NCBI RefSeq assembly: GCF_008806755.1
Contig: NZ_WAAU01000030.1
Location: 1 to 34,559, forward strand
DNA length: 34,559 nucleotides
Source: Tenacibaculum aiptasiae
Lineage (GTDB): Bacteria; Bacteroidota; Bacteroidia; Flavobacteriales; Flavobacteriaceae
Direction: 5' to 3'
Positions 1-7,644 of the stretch are shown here, one piece after another. Each line of letters starts with the position of its first letter. The stretch's first letter is position 1. The notes beneath the pieces were generated by a model, which saw only the letters and a program-made list of their open reading frames with translations, ran no database searches and was not told the DNA's origin. Position numbers and translations under genes: made by a program.

Positions 1-298
1 ATTTTGTAATAAACAAGAATAATTTAACTTATTTTTTACTCTCTTTTAACACCACTCTACCGTCTATTTTAATGAACTTTCGCTATCTTTATAACTTGTC
101 GTTTTTTCGTTAGCGGGTGCAAATATAGAACTCTTTTTTAACACAACAACTATCTTTTTAAATCTTTTTTTGAGTTGTTTTTTAATCATCTATTTGTCAA
201 TAAGTTACACTCTAAAGTTTTTTAGGTTAGGTATTCATTTAATTAAGTTCTATATGATTTATCAAACTTATTATCTATAATTAGATGCTCTTATATCA
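1..298. other. Gene-free left edge carrying an outward-facing leader
   Basis: No credible coding sequence is visible. The stretch holds a strong minus-strand promoter (120-149) followed leftwards by about 115 nt of untranslated leader that runs off the window. The remainder (150-298) is AT-rich spacer downstream of the histidine kinase gene that ends at 299; I see no strong GC hairpin terminator for it. Confidence 0.6.
120..149 (-). promoter_or_regulatory. Strong Bacteroidetes promoter firing left, probable stable-RNA (rRNA-type) leader
   Basis: On the minus strand the sequence reads TTG (149-147), 19 nt, then TATATTTG (127-120), an exact match to the Bacteroidetes -33/-7 form TTG-N19-TAnnTTTG. 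It is followed by GCACCCGCTAACG. The transcript would start near 114 and run out of the window. A TTTGCACCCGC start and a GTTCATT element (about 80-74) remind me of leaders in front of flavobacterial rRNA operons. That identity is from memory and is inference; the promoter itself is directly seen. Confidence 0.6.
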
Positions 299-1585
299 CT
301 AACCGAAGCTCTTTCGTATCGAAAAAAAGAAAGTACTACCTACTCCTACTTTACTTGTTAACCAGATTTTACCACCTGATCTTTCTACTATTTTCTTCAC
401 CAAAGGCAAACCAACTCCTATTTCTCCACCTCCAGAATCAATATCTAATCTCTGAAACAACTCGAATATCTTATCGAAAAACTTCTTTTCAATACCTGGC
501 CCATTATCTTTAATCGAGAAAACATACTCATCTCCTTCTTCTTTGCATGCGACCTCTATTTTAATATCGCTACTATTATTATGTACTATTCCATTTTCTA
601 TTAAATTTTGAAAAACCTGAATCAACTGTTCTTCATTAAAGAAAATCTTTGGCATTTCATCTTTTATAATTATTTGACAAGAATCCGTTTCATTTGAACT
701 TTTAATCTTCCTTAACATAAACCCTACATCAACCCTTGTTAATTCCTTTTCCTTTTTCTTATATAAGGAATAATTCAATATACCTTTTATAAGTTTTTCC
801 ATTTGTTCCGCTAACTCTTTAATTCCAGTTATACTTGAATTCAATTCTTCGTTTTCATTTTCTTTCAATATAACCTCACTCCACTCTGCTAACGTATATA
901 TATTTCCTAACGGTTGTTTTAAGTCATGTGAAACTACATAGGCAAACTCTTCTAGATCTTTATTCCTTGCACTTAACTCCTTTGCTCTTCTTTCTAAAGC
1001 CTCTGTCCTCTCTTTAATCTTACCTTCTAAACTTTCGTTTAATTCTACCAACTCTTGCCTATACCTTATAATACCATTTAATATTATAAATGAATAAACA
1101 AATATTGTTGTAGTAGATATTATAATAGCTCCTTCTTCTACTATACCTAAGTTTGACTTCAGCACCCAATAACTCATATGTATAAGTTGCGAAGCACTAA
1201 ACAACACTATCAATAACCTACTACTTAACATTAACACCCCACCAAACATCACTATAAATGTCCCTAACAGATAATCTATCGAGAAACTATTCAACGCTAC
1301 TGTGTATGTTAGATAATGTTGAAACAATAATAAAATTACAAAAACGAAAATCCCGTAGTAATCAACTACAACTCTATGTTTAGTTAACGGCAGTAATGCT
1401 ACTAACATAAATAAAACTGCAAAAACTTCCCTGAGATAAGGAATCTCTACCGCATTCACATTATATCGAAAGATTAATAATGAATATATATACACTCCTG
1501 GAGAAATCAAACAAAGCACTAAACTATTGTTCTTTATCTCAAACGGTTCTAAACGACCAATCTTTTTCAAAGAGTCTAAAAACAT
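299..1585 (-). CDS. Membrane sensor histidine kinase
   Basis: This 428-residue protein has an N-terminal membrane region of about five or six hydrophobic segments (roughly residues 22-172), a coiled-coil linker (about 175-210), a HisKA domain and a HATPase domain. The phospho-acceptor is His220 in the H-box VVSHDLKQPL. The N-box is near 327-331 (NLIEN), G1 is DNGPGIE (370-376), and G2 is GVGLPL (400-405). No HAMP, PAS or large periplasmic domain is seen, so the signal is probably read in or near the membrane. The DLKQP H-box is typical of Bacteroidetes hybrid or orphan kinases and of phytochrome-like kinases. No response regulator lies beside it, so it is an orphan kinase with unknown signal and partner. 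The ATG at 1585 is the natural start. Confidence 0.9.
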   Translation of the reverse strand: MFLDSLKKIGRLEPFEIKNNSLVLCLISPGVYIYSLLIFRYNVNAVEIPYLREVFAVLFMLVALLPLTKHRVVVDYYGIFVFVILLLFQHYLTYTVALNSFSIDYLLGTFIVMFGGVLMLSSRLLIVLFSASQLIHMSYWVLKSNLGIVEEGAIIISTTTIFVYSFIILNGIIRYRQELVELNESLEGKIKERTEALERRAKELSARNKDLEEFAYVVSHDLKQPLGNIYTLAEWSEVILKENENEELNSSITGIKELAEQMEKLIKGILNYSLYKKKEKELTRVDVGFMLRKIKSSNETDSCQIIIKDEMPKIFFNEEQLIQVFQNLIENGIVHNNSSDIKIEVACKEEGDEYVFSIKDNGPGIEKKFFDKIFELFQRLDIDSGGGEIGVGLPLVKKIVERSGGKIWLTSKVGVGSTFFFSIRKSFG

Positions 1586-1696
1586 ACTATATTACATTAT
1601 TAACTTATAAATATAAGTATTTCATCCTAAACTCTCTCATATTTTACCCTTCTTATTATATCTTTTCTTTTTCTTAGAAATACAACAAACTATATA

Positions 1697-1727
1697 TTGT
1701 ACAGCAAACGGTTTTACAATATCTTTG
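1697..1727 (+). promoter_or_regulatory. thrS operon promoter
   Basis: TTG (1697-1699), 20 nt, then TATCTTTG (1720-1727) fits the Bacteroidetes -33/-7 consensus. Transcription would start near 1732, giving a leader of about 49 nt before the thrS ATG at 1781. Confidence 0.7.
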
Positions 1728-1734
1728 CCACTTG

Positions 1735-1758
1735 AAATTTCCACTTGTAAGGAAATTT
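1735..1758 (+). promoter_or_regulatory. Leader hairpin upstream of thrS
   Basis: AAATTTCC (1735-1742) and GGAAATTT (1751-1758) form a perfect 8-bp stem with an 8-nt loop, occupying most of the predicted 5' untranslated region and ending 22 nt before the start codon. It has no U-tract, so it is not a terminator. It may modulate translation or mRNA stability, as thrS leaders do elsewhere; this role is inferred. Confidence 0.4.
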
Positions 1759-1780
1759 AACCTAAAGACATATTTAAATA

Positions 1781-3733
1781 ATGATTAAAATTACATTGCC
1801 AGACGGAAACGTCAAAGAATTTGAAGTGAACAGCACCGCTATGGATGTTGCTAAGAGTATAAGCGAAGGTTTTGCTAGAAACGTAATTTCTGCAAACTTT
1901 AATGGTACAACCATTGAAACCTCTACTCCATTAACCACCGATGGTTCTTTAATACTATATACATTTAATGATGAAGCAGGAAAAAAAGCTTTTTGGCATT
2001 CTTCTGCTCACGTATTAGCTCAAGCTATTTTGGAATTTCATCCAAACGCTAAATTAACTATAGGTCCTGCTATTGACAATGGTTTTTATTATGATATAGA
2101 TTTAGGTGATGAAACTATTTCTGAGAAAGATTTTTCTGCTATTGAAAAGAAATTTTTAGAATTAGCAAGAGGTAAACATGAATTTAAATTACGTTCTGTT
2201 TCCAAAGCCGATGCTTTATCTTACTATAAAGAAGAAGGTAACGAATACAAAGTTGAATTAATTGAAAATTTAACTGACGGAGATATTACTTTCTGTGACC
2301 ATAGTGATTTTACTGATTTATGTAGAGGTGGACACATTCCAAACACAGGAATAATTAAAGCTATTAAAGTAATGAACGTTGCTGGTGCTTACTGGCGCGG
2401 GGATGAAAAAAATAACCAATTAACCCGTATTTATGGTATTTCTTTCCCTAAGCAAAAAATGCTTACTGAATATTTAGAATTACTAGAGGAAGCTAAAAAG
2501 CGTGACCACAGAAAACTTGGTAAAGAATTAGAATTATTTACTTTTTCTCAAAAAGTTGGACAAGGGTTACCTTTATGGTTACCTAAAGGAGCTGCATTAA
2601 GAGAAAGATTAGAAAGTTTCTTAAAAAATGCTCAAAAGAAAGCTGGTTACGAAATGGTAATGACCCCTCATATTGGTCAAAAAGATCTTTATGTTACTTC
2701 TGGTCATTATGCTAAATATGGTGAAGATAGTTTTCAACCTATAAAAACTCCTAAAATGGATGAAGAGTTTTTATTAAAACCAATGAACTGTCCTCATCAC
2801 TGTGAAGTATACAATTTCAAACCTCATTCTTATAAAGATTTACCTAAGCGTTTTGCTGAATTCGGTACTGTATATAGATATGAGCAAAGTGGTGAATTAC
2901 ATGGATTAACTCGTGTAAGAGGTTTTACTCAAGATGATGCACACATTTTTTGTACACCAGAACAACTTGATGAAGAATTCAAAAATGTTATCGATTTAGT
3001 ACTATATGTTTTTGGTTCTTTAGGTTTTGAAAACTTTACTGCACAAGTTTCAGTAAGAGATCCTGAGAATCCAGATAAGTATATTGGTTCTGTTGAAAAC
3101 TGGGAAAAAGCTGAGCAAGCTATTATCAATGCAGCTCAAGACAAAGGTTTAGATTTTGTTATCGAAGAAGGTGAAGCTGCTTTTTACGGACCTAAATTAG
3201 ACTTTATGGTTAAGGATGCTTTAGGTAGAAGTTGGCAACTAGGAACAATTCAAGTTGATTACAACTTACCTGAACGTTTTGACCTACACTACAAAGGTAG
3301 TGACAATGAGTTACACCGTCCTGTAATGATTCACCGAGCACCATTCGGTTCTTTAGAGCGTTTCATAGCAATTTTACTAGAGCATACTGGTGGTAATTTC
3401 CCTCTTTGGTTAACTCCAGAACAAGTTATTGTACTGCCAATCAGCGAGAAATATCAAAAATATACCAAAAAAGTTTTAACTTTGTTAGAAAATTCCGAAA
3501 TTCGCGCCCTCGTAGACAATCGTAGTGAGAAGACTGGAAGAAAGATTCGTGATGCGGAAGTTAGCAAAATACCTTTCATGGTAATTGTAGGTGAAAAGGA
3601 GGAGCAAGATGGCACAGTATCTGTAAGGAAACATGGAGAAGGAGACTTAGGTACATTCACGATAGAAGAATTTATTTCTCTAATAAAGAAAGAAGTTGGT
3701 AAGACATTAGTTCCTTTTGGAAACGAAAAATAA
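1781..3733 (+). CDS. thrS: Threonine--tRNA ligase
   Basis: This cytoplasmic class II aminoacyl-tRNA synthetase charges tRNA-Thr using ATP. The 650-residue length is normal. Domains in order are TGS (about 1-62), the N2 editing domain with its HxxxH-type motif (HSSAH, about 77-81) and a downstream C/H pair (CRGGH, about 185), the catalytic core, and an anticodon-binding domain (about 545-650). The zinc ligands of the active site are visible as Cys337 (MNCPHHCE), His388 (DDAHIFC) and His518 (MIHRAPFGS). It is the first gene of a thrS-infC-rpmI-rplT operon, a conserved bacterial arrangement that puts translation functions together. The ATG at 1781 matches the family N-terminus MIKITLPDG. Confidence 0.97.
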   Translation: MIKITLPDGNVKEFEVNSTAMDVAKSISEGFARNVISANFNGTTIETSTPLTTDGSLILYTFNDEAGKKAFWHSSAHVLAQAILEFHPNAKLTIGPAIDNGFYYDIDLGDETISEKDFSAIEKKFLELARGKHEFKLRSVSKADALSYYKEEGNEYKVELIENLTDGDITFCDHSDFTDLCRGGHIPNTGIIKAIKVMNVAGAYWRGDEKNNQLTRIYGISFPKQKMLTEYLELLEEAKKRDHRKLGKELELFTFSQKVGQGLPLWLPKGAALRERLESFLKNAQKKAGYEMVMTPHIGQKDLYVTSGHYAKYGEDSFQPIKTPKMDEEFLLKPMNCPHHCEVYNFKPHSYKDLPKRFAEFGTVYRYEQSGELHGLTRVRGFTQDDAHIFCTPEQLDEEFKNVIDLVLYVFGSLGFENFTAQVSVRDPENPDKYIGSVENWEKAEQAIINAAQDKGLDFVIEEGEAAFYGPKLDFMVKDALGRSWQLGTIQVDYNLPERFDLHYKGSDNELHRPVMIHRAPFGSLERFIAILLEHTGGNFPLWLTPEQVIVLPISEKYQKYTKKVLTLLENSEIRALVDNRSEKTGRKIRDAEVSKIPFMVIVGEKEEQDGTVSVRKHGEGDLGTFTIEEFISLIKKEVGKTLVPFGNEK

Positions 3734-3759
3734 AATAGTAATTTTTAAATTTATAAGTT

Positions 3760-4320
3760 ATAGCAATTAGAAGAAGAGGCGGACGTAGACCGCTTAGAGT
3801 AATTAAAGAAGATCAGCATAGAATTAATGATAAAATTAAATATGTTGATGAAGTTCGCCTTGTTGGTGAAAACATTGAGGTAGGTGTATATCCTTTAGCA
3901 AAAGCAAAAGAGATAGCACGAGAGCAAGAATTAGATTTAGTAGAAATTTCTCCTAAAGCTGTTCCTCCTGTTTGTAAAGTTATTGATTACAAAAAGTTTT
4001 TGTACGAGCAAAAGAAACGTGAAAAAGCTTTAAAAGCTAAGGCTACTAAAGTTACTGTAAAGGAAATTCGTTTCGGTCCTCAAACTGATGAGCATGATTA
4101 TGAATTTAAAAAGAAACATGCTATTAAGTTTTTACAAGACGGAGCTAAATTAAAAGCTTTTGTATTCTTCAAAGGACGTTCTATTGTATTTAAAGAACAA
4201 GGGCAGATTTTACTATTAAAGCTAGCTCAAGAATTAGAAGAATATGGTAAGGTAGAGCAAATGCCTAAACTAGAAGGAAAAAGGATGATTATGTTTATTG
4301 CTCCTAAAAAGACAAAATAA
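3760..4320 (+). CDS. infC: Translation initiation factor IF-3, probable ATA start
   Basis: IF-3 binds the 30S subunit and enforces start-codon fidelity. The reading frame is continuous from an in-frame TAA at 3754-3756 to the stop at 4318-4320. It encodes a complete IF-3: a basic N-terminal tail ([12 protein letters not shown]), the N domain ([19 protein letters not shown]), a helical linker, and the C domain ([14 protein letters not shown], ending MFIAPKKTK). There is no ATG before the conserved N-terminus. The codons after the upstream stop are GTT, ATA, GCA, ATT, AGA. As remembered, flavobacterial IF-3 proteins begin MAIRRR, so I choose ATA at 3760 (186 residues); ATT at 3766 is the alternative. 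A TTG at 4000 would give only 106 residues and remove the N domain. A rare start codon is a known feature of infC and allows IF-3 to repress its own synthesis. The gene lies 26 nt after thrS. Confidence 0.9.
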   Translation: MAIRRRGGRRPLRVIKEDQHRINDKIKYVDEVRLVGENIEVGVYPLAKAKEIAREQELDLVEISPKAVPPVCKVIDYKKFLYEQKKREKALKAKATKVTVKEIRFGPQTDEHDYEFKKKHAIKFLQDGAKLKAFVFFKGRSIVFKEQGQILLLKLAQELEEYGKVEQMPKLEGKRMIMFIAPKKTK

Positions 4321-4367
4321 ACCTATCATACTTACAATATATAAGCAAGATAAACTAAAAAACAAAG

Positions 4368-4565
4368 ATGCCTAAAATTAAAACAAAATCTAGTGCCAAG
4401 AAACGTTTCAAGTTAACTGGTTCTGGAAAAATCAAAAGAAAGCACGCGTTCAAAAGTCACATCTTAACAAAGAAGTCTAAAAAACGTAAGCTTGCATTAA
4501 CTCATTCGACTTTAGTTCACAAGTCAGATGAGGCTAGTATTAAGCAACAATTAGTTTTAAAATAA
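4368..4565 (+). CDS. rpmI: 50S ribosomal protein L35
   Basis: This 65-residue, very basic protein has the L35 signature at its start ([20 protein letters not shown]) and the [24 protein letters not shown] core. It is a small component of the large ribosomal subunit. It lies 47 nt after infC and 90 nt before rplT, in the standard infC-rpmI-rplT order. The length and start are those of the family. Confidence 0.97.
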   Translation: MPKIKTKSSAKKRFKLTGSGKIKRKHAFKSHILTKKSKKRKLALTHSTLVHKSDEASIKQQLVLK

Positions 4566-4640
4566 TTGTTAGCCAGGGAATTTAATTATTAACCATGGAG
4601 TTAGGCTCAATAAAGTATCGAATTTCGATCGCCTACTACA
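4566..4640 (+). promoter_or_regulatory. Candidate rplT leader with two mutually exclusive hairpins
   Basis: The 90-nt rpmI-rplT spacer can fold in two ways. In structure A, TTG (4566-4568) plus AGCC (4571-4574) pair with GGCT plus CAA (4604-4610). In structure B, TAGGC (4602-4606) pairs with GCCTA (4631-4635) and encloses a second stem, ATCGA (4617-4621) with TCGAT (4625-4629). Both use GGC at 4604-4606, so they cannot coexist. L20 autoregulation through a leader is established in other phyla (Firmicutes and E. coli). Whether this element does it is inference. Confidence 0.45.
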
Positions 4641-4655
4641 AAAAACATTTGAATT

Positions 4656-5000
4656 ATGCCAAGATCAGTAAATTCAGTAGCTTCAAGAAATAGAAGAAAG
4701 AAAATCTTGAAGCAAGCAAAAGGTTACTTTGGAAGACGTAAAAACGTTTACACAGTAGCAAAGAATGCGGTTGAAAAAGGAATGCAATATGCATACCGTG
4801 ACCGCAAAAACAATAAGAGAAACTTCCGTTCATTATGGATCCAACGTATTAACGCTGGAGCTCGTCAGTTTGGAATGTCTTACTCTCAGTTTATGGGGAA
4901 AGTAAAAGCTAACAATATCGAATTAAACCGTAAGGTTTTAGCTGATTTAGCGATGAACAACCCAGAAGCTTTTAAGGCCATTGTAGAAAAAGTAAAATAA
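4656..5000 (+). CDS. rplT: 50S ribosomal protein L20
   Basis: This 114-residue basic protein begins [20 protein letters not shown] and contains the L20 signature [14 protein letters not shown]20 binds 23S rRNA early in assembly of the large subunit and in several bacteria represses its own operon. It is the last gene of the thrS operon and is followed by a strong intrinsic terminator. The length is normal and the ATG is unambiguous. Confidence 0.97.
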   Translation: MPRSVNSVASRNRRKKILKQAKGYFGRRKNVYTVAKNAVEKGMQYAYRDRKNNKRNFRSLWIQRINAGARQFGMSYSQFMGKVKANNIELNRKVLADLAMNNPEAFKAIVEKVK

Positions 5001-5022
5001 GTTTCACAACCTTGCTTATACT

Positions 5023-5055
5023 AAAAACCCAAACTTAAACGTTTGGGTTTTTTTA
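5023..5055 (+). terminator. Intrinsic terminator of the thrS-rplT operon
   Basis: AAAACCCAAAC (5024-5034) pairs with GTTTGGGTTTT (5041-5051) across a 6-nt loop and is followed by a T-run to 5054. It lies 23 nt after the rplT stop. Confidence 0.85.
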
Positions 5056-5095
5056 AATCAAAACATTCAATTATTCTAACATAAAATCTTTACCT

Positions 5096-5683
5096 ATGAA
5101 AACTTTAAGAATATTATTCATTTTTATTTTTACTCAAGGTATTATAGCACAAAACTCGAGTAAAACCGAACTACCTAATACGGTTGAAAATCAATTTAAA
5201 AAACTTTATAAAAACTCAAACAATTACCAAATCTATAAGGTTATAAAGAAGAATGAGTTTTTGAGTTTACAGAAAAATATTTTAGACAGCATAAAAGCGA
5301 TAAAAAATGACGCTGCTGCTAAACAAATTAAAATAAATGAACAACTAAAAAACATCACTTCTTTACAAACTAAGATTGACGCTTTAAACAACAACTTATC
5401 TGCTTCTATAGAAAAAGAAGATGCTATTTCATTTATAGGTATCCCTCTAAAAAAAGGTACTTACAATACTATTGTATGGAGTATTATAATTGCTCTAGTT
5501 GTTGGCTTGGCTTTTTTCATTTTTCGTTTTAAAAACAGTAATGCTGTTACTAAACAAACTAAAGATTTATTAATTGATGTTGAGCAAGAATTTGAACAAC
5601 ACAAGAAAAACGCCTTAACAAAAGAACAAAAACTAAGACGTCAGTTACAAGATGAAATTAACAAACAACGTGGTGTAAGTTAA
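5096..5683 (+). CDS. Small coiled-coil membrane protein of unknown function
   Basis: The 195-residue product has a hydrophobic N-terminal signal-like segment (1-18, ending GIIAQ), a charged and probably coiled-coil stretch (about 50-112), one transmembrane helix (about 125-143), and a highly charged C-terminal helix with EQKLRRQLQDEINKQRG. The pattern suggests a periplasmic coiled coil, a membrane anchor and a cytoplasmic helical tail. I recall homologues in Flavobacteriaceae being named 'tRNA (guanine-N1)-methyltransferase', but nothing here supports that: there is no SPOUT fold or AdoMet motif. It has its own unit between two terminators, directly after the ribosomal operon. The function is unknown. 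Confidence 0.75.
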   Translation: MKTLRILFIFIFTQGIIAQNSSKTELPNTVENQFKKLYKNSNNYQIYKVIKKNEFLSLQKNILDSIKAIKNDAAAKQIKINEQLKNITSLQTKIDALNNNLSASIEKEDAISFIGIPLKKGTYNTIVWSIIIALVVGLAFFIFRFKNSNAVTKQTKDLLIDVEQEFEQHKKNALTKEQKLRRQLQDEINKQRGVS

Positions 5684-5710
5684 TAGTTTAATTATAAAAG
5701 TTTTCTAAAT

Positions 5711-5745
5711 AAAAATCCCGAGTTTTTAACTCGGGATTTTTATTT
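5711..5745. terminator. Bidirectional terminator between convergent genes
   Basis: A 13-bp perfect stem, AAAATCCCGAGTT (5712-5724) with AACTCGGGATTTT (5728-5740), has a 3-nt loop with A and T tracts on both sides. It serves the coiled-coil gene ending at 5683 and fhs ending at 5765. Confidence 0.9.
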
Positions 5746-5764
5746 TAAGCAGTATTTTACTTCA

Positions 5765-7441
5765 TTAAGACAAACCAGATATTACACCTTGATTGTCAAT
5801 AGTCATATTTTCTGATGCTGGCACAGCTGGTAAACCTGGCATACGCATCATTTTTCCTAAAATTGGAATAATGAATTGAGCTCCTGCTGCTATTTCAATT
5901 TCACGAACAGTTACAGTAAAACCTTCTGGTCTTCCAATTAATTTATCATTATCTGAAAAAGATTTTTGTGTTTTAGCCATACACACTGCAAAATCATTGA
6001 ATCCTAAACGATCAATTCTTCTTAAGTTTAGTTGTGCTTTTTTACTATACTCAACTTTTTCGGCTCCATAAATCTCTTTAGCTATCGTTTCAATTTTTTC
6101 CTTAACTGGACTTGTCCAATTATACAATGGTTTGAATTGAGTTGCTTTATTTTCAACAACATCAACTACTGCATTGGCTAAGTTCTTTGTTCCTTCTCCT
6201 CCTTTTGCCCATCCTTCAGATACTACAGCTTTTACACCCAACTTACCACATGCTTCGATAACAAAGTTTACCTCTTCTTCTGTATCTGAAATAAATGAAT
6301 TAATTGCAACTACAGGCTCAATATTATATTTGCGAATATTTTCAATATGCTTCTCTAAATTTTTTAATCCTTCTTGAACTCTTTCTATACTTGGTGTATT
6401 GTATTCTTCTTTTTGAGCACCTCCATGATGACGCAATGCTCTAACAGTAGCTACTAATACTACACACTTAGGGTTTAACCCTGCATGTTGCGATTTAATA
6501 TTTAAAAACTTTTCTGCTCCTAAATCTGCTCCAAAACCAGCTTCTGTAACTACGTAATTGGATAATGACAATCCCATTTTAGTGGCAATAATTGTATTAG
6601 TTCCTTGGGCTATGTTAGCAAATGGACCTCCATGAATAATTGCTGGATTCTCTTCTAAGGTTTGAACTAAATTAGGCTTTATAGCATCCTTTAATAAAAT
6701 AGCCATTGCATCTTGAGCTTTCAAATCGCTTGCAAAAACTGGTTTTTTATCAAAAGTAAACCCAATAAATATATTCCCTAATCGTTTTTTCAAGTCATCA
6801 AAATCGGTTGCCATACAAAGTATTGCCATTACTTCTGATGCAGGCGTAATATTAAATCCATCTTCACGTGGTATTCCATTAGCAGTTCCTCCTAATCCAA
6901 TAGTAATATGACGTAATGATCTATCGTTCATATCAATTACACGTTTCCATAAAATGGTACGGGGATCTATATTTAAATTATTGGTTTTACTCTGTAAATT
7001 ATTATCAATTAATGCTGATAATAAGTTATTCGCTTTTTCTATTGCATTAAAGTCACCCGTAAAGTGTAAATTAATATCTTCCATAGGTACCACTTGAGAG
7101 TAGCCTCCTCCAGCGGCTCCTCCTTTAATACCAAAAACAGGTCCTAAAGATGGCTCGCGTAAAACAACAGTAGCTTGCTTTCCTACTTTATTTAACCCTT
7201 CTGTTAAACCAATAGAAACAGTTGTTTTACCTTCTCCTGCTGGTGTTGGTGTTAAAGCTGTTACTAAAACTAAATTGTTTTCTTTTACTTTATTTTCATC
7301 AATTAAACTTAATGGTAATTTAGCTTTGTATTTACCATACATTTCTAAATTATCTTCATTTAGATTAAGCTTATTAGCTACAGTTTTAATGTGCTGTAAT
7401 TCTTTTGCTTGAGCTATCTCAATATCGGTTAAATGCGCCAT
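5765..7441 (-). CDS. fhs: Formate--tetrahydrofolate ligase
   Basis: This enzyme makes 10-formyltetrahydrofolate from formate, ATP and THF, feeding purine synthesis and initiator formyl-Met-tRNA. The 558-residue length is standard. The ATP-binding loop [11 protein letters not shown] is at 64-74. Other family blocks include [19 protein letters not shown] (about 96-114), the stretch around HFTGDFNAI and the C-terminal [15 protein letters not shown]. The ATG at 7441 gives the expected N-terminus. It stands alone on the minus strand, divergent from secDF. A dyad, CTGCTTT-AA-AAAGCAG, lies at 7471-7486 in its leader or promoter. Confidence 0.97.
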   Translation of the reverse strand: MAHLTDIEIAQAKELQHIKTVANKLNLNEDNLEMYGKYKAKLPLSLIDENKVKENNLVLVTALTPTPAGEGKTTVSIGLTEGLNKVGKQATVVLREPSLGPVFGIKGGAAGGGYSQVVPMEDINLHFTGDFNAIEKANNLLSALIDNNLQSKTNNLNIDPRTILWKRVIDMNDRSLRHITIGLGGTANGIPREDGFNITPASEVMAILCMATDFDDLKKRLGNIFIGFTFDKKPVFASDLKAQDAMAILLKDAIKPNLVQTLEENPAIIHGGPFANIAQGTNTIIATKMGLSLSNYVVTEAGFGADLGAEKFLNIKSQHAGLNPKCVVLVATVRALRHHGGAQKEEYNTPSIERVQEGLKNLEKHIENIRKYNIEPVVAINSFISDTEEEVNFVIEACGKLGVKAVVSEGWAKGGEGTKNLANAVVDVVENKATQFKPLYNWTSPVKEKIETIAKEIYGAEKVEYSKKAQLNLRRIDRLGFNDFAVCMAKTQKSFSDNDKLIGRPEGFTVTVREIEIAAGAQFIIPILGKMMRMPGLPAVPASENMTIDNQGVISGLS

Positions 7442-7470
7442 AGCGAATTATATATTTTTAGTTGTTTATT

Positions 7471-7486
7471 CTGCTTTAAAAAGCAG
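7471..7486 (-). promoter_or_regulatory. Dyad in the fhs upstream region
   Basis: CTGCTTT (7471-7477) and AAAGCAG (7480-7486) form a 7-bp inverted repeat with a 2-nt centre, 30 nt upstream of the fhs start. A weak -7-like TATATTTA lies just upstream on the minus strand at about 7496-7489, which would put the dyad near the transcription start, as for an operator. No convincing -33 is seen. Confidence 0.3.
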
Positions 7487-7578
7487 GTAAATATACATAA
7501 TATAATCCCTATAAAAACTGACATTTATTAGCATAATTTAACTAATTCTGTGCGAAACAGATAAATATAGTAAAAGAA

Positions 7579-7609
7579 TTGGCAAATCTTTTTTGAAATA
7601 CTATATTTG
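7579..7609 (+). promoter_or_regulatory. secDF promoter
   Basis: TTG (7579-7581), 20 nt, then TATATTTG (7602-7609) matches the Bacteroidetes promoter. Transcription would start near 7615, leaving about a 30-nt leader before the ATG at 7645. Confidence 0.7.
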
Positions 7610-7644
7610 CACGTTTTAAAAAAAGTCGATTTAAATTAATAAAA

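Larger units (their letters stand above)
1586..1780. other. Divergent spacer between kinase and thrS
   Basis: This is non-coding. It contains a short dyad ACTTATAAATATAAGT at 1603-1618, 18 nt upstream of the kinase start, which could be an operator or a chance AT-rich dyad. It also holds the thrS promoter and leader hairpin listed separately. A small plus-strand ORF ending at 1677 is a shadow with no protein-like character. Confidence 0.5.

Noticed and set aside
4000..4320. A 106-codon frame starting at TTG as the whole infC gene
   Set aside because: The frame is open upstream to 3757 and encodes the conserved IF-3 N domain, so the TTG start would cut the protein in half.
5096..5683. tRNA (guanine-N1)-methyltransferase for the 195-residue coiled-coil protein
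   Set aside because: No SPOUT fold features or AdoMet-binding motif; the sequence is a signal segment, coiled coil and single membrane helix.
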